From JAPPLB01 sp965208945 (GTDB taxonomy: Bacteria; Acidobacteriota; Terriglobia; Bryobacterales; UBA6623), in contig OZ242366.1 of NCBI GenBank assembly GCA_965208945.1, positions 3,224,001 to 3,288,000 of the forward strand: a DNA stretch of 64,000 nucleotides. The letters run 5' to 3'. Within the stretch, counting starts at the first letter, position 1, and each line of letters begins with the position of its first letter. The position numbers and the translations under genes are program-made. This document shows positions 60,766 through 64,000 of this stretch, one piece after another. The notes beneath the pieces are model-generated. The model did no database searches, had not been told where the DNA came from, and saw nothing but the letters and a program-made list of their open reading frames with translations.

Positions 60766-62406
60766 TTAGCGGAATGCCGCGGCCGCTTTTCCCGTACGCG
60801 GATCGAAAGAGGCGGCGCTGAGCAAAGCGACTCCGCCGCGGGAGACTCGATACCCGATCTCTTTGAAAAAACCGACGTCTTCGGCTTTCCACGGGTTATC
60901 GAGAGTAAGGTTCATGTTGCCGAGGGTGTGCATCCGGGGGCCGTTGACGGATTCAAATATGGAACGATCTTCCCCGACGAAGTGCAACAGGGCCGAGTAG
61001 AGCATGTTGGGAATGCGGCGTCCGCCCCGCCCGCCGATGGCGAGGATGGGACGGCCATCGCGCAGAACGACGGTGGGAGTCATATTGTTCAGGGGGCGCT
61101 TGCGCGGGGCGATCGAATTCGCGCGGCCGGGGCGGGGGTCGAAGCGCGAAACGCCGTGTCCGAGAGTGAGTCCAAGACCCTCCACGGTAACGTGCGCGCC
61201 GAAACCGCCGCCGTGGGAGAGCGTGACAGCCACGACGTTGCCTTCCCGGTCGGACGAGCTGATGTGAATGGTGCCCCTCTGCTCGTAGGAGTCGAAGTCC
61301 TGCTCGATGGGGCGACCGGCTTTCACGGAGCTTTCGACTTTGTCCGCGAGCTCTCGGACGTAATCGTCAGAGAGCAGGCGCGCAACGGGGACATCGACGT
61401 GTTCCGGGTCACCGAAATACCGAAAGCGGTCGGCCCAGACGAGCCGCAGAGCCTCGAGCGCGGCGTGGTTCTTTTTGTACCTTGCCGTCCACTCTTCCCA
61501 CTTCAGAGCCTTCACGATGGCCAGCGCCTGCAAGGTCGAAAGGCCGCCGGCGCTGACGGGAGCGGTGTGCATCGAGTAGCCGCGCCACGAGAGTTGGTTG
61601 GTTTCGACCTGCCTGGCTTCGTAGGCCGCAAAATCATCAGCCGTAGCGATGCCGCCATGCTTTTGAAACGCAGCAGCGATCTGGCGGCCGATGTCGCCTC
61701 GGTAGAAGGAATCGGCCGTGCCGCGGCCGGCCAGCGTTTCGAGCATGGAGGCGAGGTCCGGGTTGCGATACCTCTGCCCTGCTCGGATCGGCTCATCGCC
61801 GTGGAAGTAGAGCTTCTTCGAGGCCGGGTCGCGGCGGAAGTGCTCGGCAGAGCCTTGAAACGATCCGGCAACACGTTCATTCACGACGAACCCGTCGCGG
61901 GCGTAACGGATCGCCGACGCGGCAACGTCGCCCAGCTTCTTCTCGCCGTAGCCGTCGAGCGCCGCCTGGAGTCCGGCCATAACGCCCGGGATGCCGGCGG
62001 CAAGCCAGCCGTAGTAGTTGACCTTGCCGGGAACCTGCCCTGTGCCGTCGTGCTTGAACATGTCAGGCCGCGCGGCCTGAGGCGCCATGGAGTTGGCGTC
62101 GATGCAAGCGACCTTGCCGTCGGCCCGTCCGATCGTGATGTGCGTGCCGTATCCGGCAATGCCGCACGAGGCGGGCTCGACGACAGCCGCGGTCAGGGCC
62201 GCGGCGACGGCCGCGTCCACGGCATTGCCGCCTTGCGCGAAGATGTCATGCCCGGCGCGGGCGGCCGTCGGCGCGTGCCCGACGGCGATGGCGCCGAGCT
62301 CGCTGATGATGACATCGCCGGATTCGCCTTGCGCTGCCAACGCCTGAACCGCCGCGGCGCTTCCAGACAGCTTCAATAGGGTTCTGCGTCTCATGCGCCG
62401 AGTCAT
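60766..62406 (-). CDS. Gamma-glutamyltransferase-family Ntn hydrolase, Tat exported
   Basis: 546 residues from ATG 62404-62406, preceded by GGAG. It has a twin-arginine leader (MTRRMRRRTLLKLSGSAAAV) and family blocks ARAGHDIFAQGGNAVDAAVA, AVVEPASCGIAGYGTHITIG and the autoprocessing site RGTIHISSSDREGNVVAVTL with Thr near residue 377. GLGLTLGHGVSRFDPRPGRA, NNMTPTVVLRDGRPILAIGG and GRRIPNMLYSALLHFVGEDR complete it. GGT cleaves gamma-glutamyl bonds of glutathione and peptides after self-cleavage into two chains. The signal anchor suggests a periplasmic enzyme. Confidence 0.93.
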   Translation of the reverse strand: MTRRMRRRTLLKLSGSAAAVQALAAQGESGDVIISELGAIAVGHAPTAARAGHDIFAQGGNAVDAAVAAALTAAVVEPASCGIAGYGTHITIGRADGKVACIDANSMAPQAARPDMFKHDGTGQVPGKVNYYGWLAAGIPGVMAGLQAALDGYGEKKLGDVAASAIRYARDGFVVNERVAGSFQGSAEHFRRDPASKKLYFHGDEPIRAGQRYRNPDLASMLETLAGRGTADSFYRGDIGRQIAAAFQKHGGIATADDFAAYEARQVETNQLSWRGYSMHTAPVSAGGLSTLQALAIVKALKWEEWTARYKKNHAALEALRLVWADRFRYFGDPEHVDVPVARLLSDDYVRELADKVESSVKAGRPIEQDFDSYEQRGTIHISSSDREGNVVAVTLSHGGGFGAHVTVEGLGLTLGHGVSRFDPRPGRANSIAPRKRPLNNMTPTVVLRDGRPILAIGGRGGRRIPNMLYSALLHFVGEDRSIFESVNGPRMHTLGNMNLTLDNPWKAEDVGFFKEIGYRVSRGGVALLSAASFDPRTGKAAAAFR

Positions 62407-62475
62407 CGGTTGCTCCTTCGCCGCTCGGATCGACCGCGCCTTCCCACCGGCGCGGAGCATCCCGTCAACTCTACT

Positions 62476-64000
62476 TTACCGCGCCTCGTCCCGGCGCTTT
62501 TCGAACACTGCCAGGGCCTCGCGGAACTGCCCGAGGACGTGCTCCTTCTCACGGTCCGATCTCCAGTACTCGTAGCCGTCCCAGAGCGTGACCAGGTCGT
62601 TGATCCACTGGATGAAGTATTCGGCATCTTCTTTCGAGCGGATGGGCTGGTCGCCGACATAAACGTAGATCGGACTCGTTTCAGCGACAGGATAGGCATC
62701 GTCTATGGGGTGCTTGATGCCGGCGCCGGCGGCCTTGAGCGTATACCAGCCGCTTTCGGTCACTTCGATCCGTTTCTCGAAGACCGCTTTCTGATTGTCG
62801 AAGTCCAGAGGAATCGACTCGATGACTTCGCCGTTGCGGATGATCTCGAACGTTTCGAGCGGAACGATCGACTCGAGCGTCGCGCGCACCTCGACCGAGC
62901 CGCCATCCGCAGGCAAACGAATCTCCGCCCCAGGGATCTCGCCGTTGATCGTGAACTGGATCAGCGGGCCATTGGTGACGAACGTCCAGCCCTCCCGGAC
63001 CGCTTCCACCCATCCATCCCAGGTGAGTTTTTCTCCCAGGTAGGCATACATTCGGGCGGCGCCGATCGGCGGCGTGGCCTGCAGGTTCAGGATCGAATCT
63101 TCACCGGCTGAAGCCGTCACCTTGAAGCCGCAGTTCAGCGAGCGATGCCAGACCTTCGACGTCGCCGTGTAGTGCCTGGCGCTGGTCAGCACTTCGAGGA
63201 ACTCGAACGAGCCGAGGGCGACGTCCACGGCGTAGGTCTGGGCAACGCGGTATTCCGAGTCCATCGAAGGTTCGCGTGAAAACGGGTGGACGTGCCCGCC
63301 GAGGGCCCCCTGCTTGCGCGCCAGTGCGAACATGTCGGTATTGCTCGGATAGAGGCTGGCGATGCCGGTGTCCTCGTAAGCGGTCGTGAATGGCGAAATG
63401 AGGTGCTTGGTGAGATTGATGAAGTTGATGTGGCCGTACCAGGCTGGACGGTATTCCTCACCGAACGAGATCAGGTACTGGCCATCGGAGAGCGGGTGCA
63501 GCGGTTCTCCCTTGTAGTACTGCGTGTCGAAGACGCGGTTGTCCTTGTTGGCGATCTTCCAGCCGACGTGGTCCAGGTCTTCCGCCTTGGCCTCGAACAA
63601 CATGTACTCGGGCGTGTTGTTGAGGTTGCCACCGTAGTTCATATGGACATGGTCCGAGCCGCTCCACCATCCCATGGCGTTCATGTTGGCCATCCGCGTG
63701 AGTTCGAGCTCGATTCGCGTGACGCCTTTCGGGTGGACGTAGAAGTTGCCTTGGGACGGCCAGTACTCAGGCCCCTTTGTGGCTTCGAGGATCAGCTCGC
63801 CGATCGGCACCTCGACGATAAAGTGTCCGGGGGCGTGGAAGAAGTCTTCTTTCGCGGCGCGGGCGGCGACCCGCTGGTAAGTGTTCGTTGGCGCATAGAT
63901 CTTGCCGTCGGAGGCCTTCATGTAGACCCGCGATTCGGTGAGCTCGCCGGTCGTGTCGTCTTTCACGAAGACTTCGATGCGGCCCATCGGGCGGCGCCAG
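62476..64000 (-). CDS. CehA/McbA-family metallohydrolase-like protein (partial, runs off right edge)
   Basis: The frame remains open through base 64000 (WRRP precedes the internal Met at 63987), so the true start lies outside. At least 508 residues. An N-terminal region (about 1-105) with VIVEVPIGELI-like strands precedes the PHP-related domain: MGWWSGSDHVHMNYGGNLNN, GGHVHPFSREPSMDSEYRVA and GSFEFLEVLTSARHYTATSK. A beta-sandwich domain with LPADGGSVEVRATLESIVPL follows. His/Asp motifs SDHVH and GHVHP fit CehA/McbA, which includes carbamate hydrolases. The substrate here is unknown. Confidence 0.82.
   Translation of the reverse strand, partial: WRRPMGRIEVFVKDDTTGELTESRVYMKASDGKIYAPTNTYQRVAARAAKEDFFHAPGHFIVEVPIGELILEATKGPEYWPSQGNFYVHPKGVTRIELELTRMANMNAMGWWSGSDHVHMNYGGNLNNTPEYMLFEAKAEDLDHVGWKIANKDNRVFDTQYYKGEPLHPLSDGQYLISFGEEYRPAWYGHINFINLTKHLISPFTTAYEDTGIASLYPSNTDMFALARKQGALGGHVHPFSREPSMDSEYRVAQTYAVDVALGSFEFLEVLTSARHYTATSKVWHRSLNCGFKVTASAGEDSILNLQATPPIGAARMYAYLGEKLTWDGWVEAVREGWTFVTNGPLIQFTINGEIPGAEIRLPADGGSVEVRATLESIVPLETFEIIRNGEVIESIPLDFDNQKAVFEKRIEVTESGWYTLKAAGAGIKHPIDDAYPVAETSPIYVYVGDQPIRSKEDAEYFIQWINDLVTLWDGYEYWRSDREKEHVLGQFREALAVFEKRRDEAR

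Overview
The window looks like a GC-rich chromosomal segment of an Acidobacteriota-type bacterium. The phylum is inferred, not proven. Support comes from a 1274-residue Oar-like TonB-dependent receptor with an N-terminal carboxypeptidase-regulatory-like domain, an alternative complex III (act) operon, an lpt-rpoN-hpf-rapZ cluster, and many secreted sugar and peptide-handling genes (DUF1080, Gfo/Idh/MocA, mandelate-racemase-like, S9, M28, D-aminoacylase). There are 47 protein genes or gene remnants (both end genes are partial), one tRNA-Ala(CGC) with an encoded CCA, one intact IS1182-type insertion sequence, and an unusually dense set of dispersed non-coding repeats.

Layout: 0-6 kb carries a RACo-like ASKHA/2Fe-2S protein (partial), an NHL propeller, a MEMO1-family protein, a DUF1080 protein and an acyl-CoA carboxylase carboxyltransferase, all on the minus strand. 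6.2-7.75 kb is the IS. 7.75-19.6 kb (minus) holds a DegT aminotransferase, the large Oar-like receptor, an outer-membrane protein remnant beside tRNA-Ala, a methyltransferase with a membrane protein, a DapA-like/epimerase pair and a VTT membrane protein. 20-32 kb (plus) holds a MoxR ATPase, a YchF-like protein, secreted hydrolases, an oxidoreductase, hpt, a methyltransferase and an M28 peptidase, split by a 2.1 kb stretch made almost only of repeats. 32-41.5 kb is mixed (S9 peptidase, methyltransferase, NMT1-like binding protein, D-aminoacylase, TonB receptor with a Cys-rich secreted protein). 41.7-52 kb is an ABC-F protein, an enolase-superfamily enzyme and the lptCA-lptB-rpoN-hpf-rapZ cluster. 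52-57.8 kb is actABCDE. 58-64 kb is an unknown protein, a propeller protein, gamma-glutamyltransferase and a CehA/McbA-like protein (partial).

The most interesting system is a family of about 20 non-coding elements, called here the CTAG elements. A full copy is about 190-210 bp. It has roughly 17-bp terminal inverted repeats beginning CCTGCATTTCTCACC, a conserved internal hairpin with variable loops, and a 4-bp flank that is usually CTAG (TTAG on both sides of one copy), as expected of a target-site duplication. Copies chain head to tail sharing CTAG joints, collapse to about 45-bp perfect hairpins, and sit on gene borders. The TAG of the terminal CTAG is the stop codon of at least five genes, and a second repeat family and the IS add further cases. 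The right terminal repeat, which resembles a ribosome-binding site followed by ATG, supplies the apparent start codon of two genes, including rapZ. A second family (B, two copies of about 160 bp) and the IS also sit at CTAG. Heptamer arrays (CACGARW type) and 10-bp arrays fill the remaining intergenic space. The CTAG elements are absent from 41-50.8 kb and from 52.2-64 kb, where conserved operons lie.
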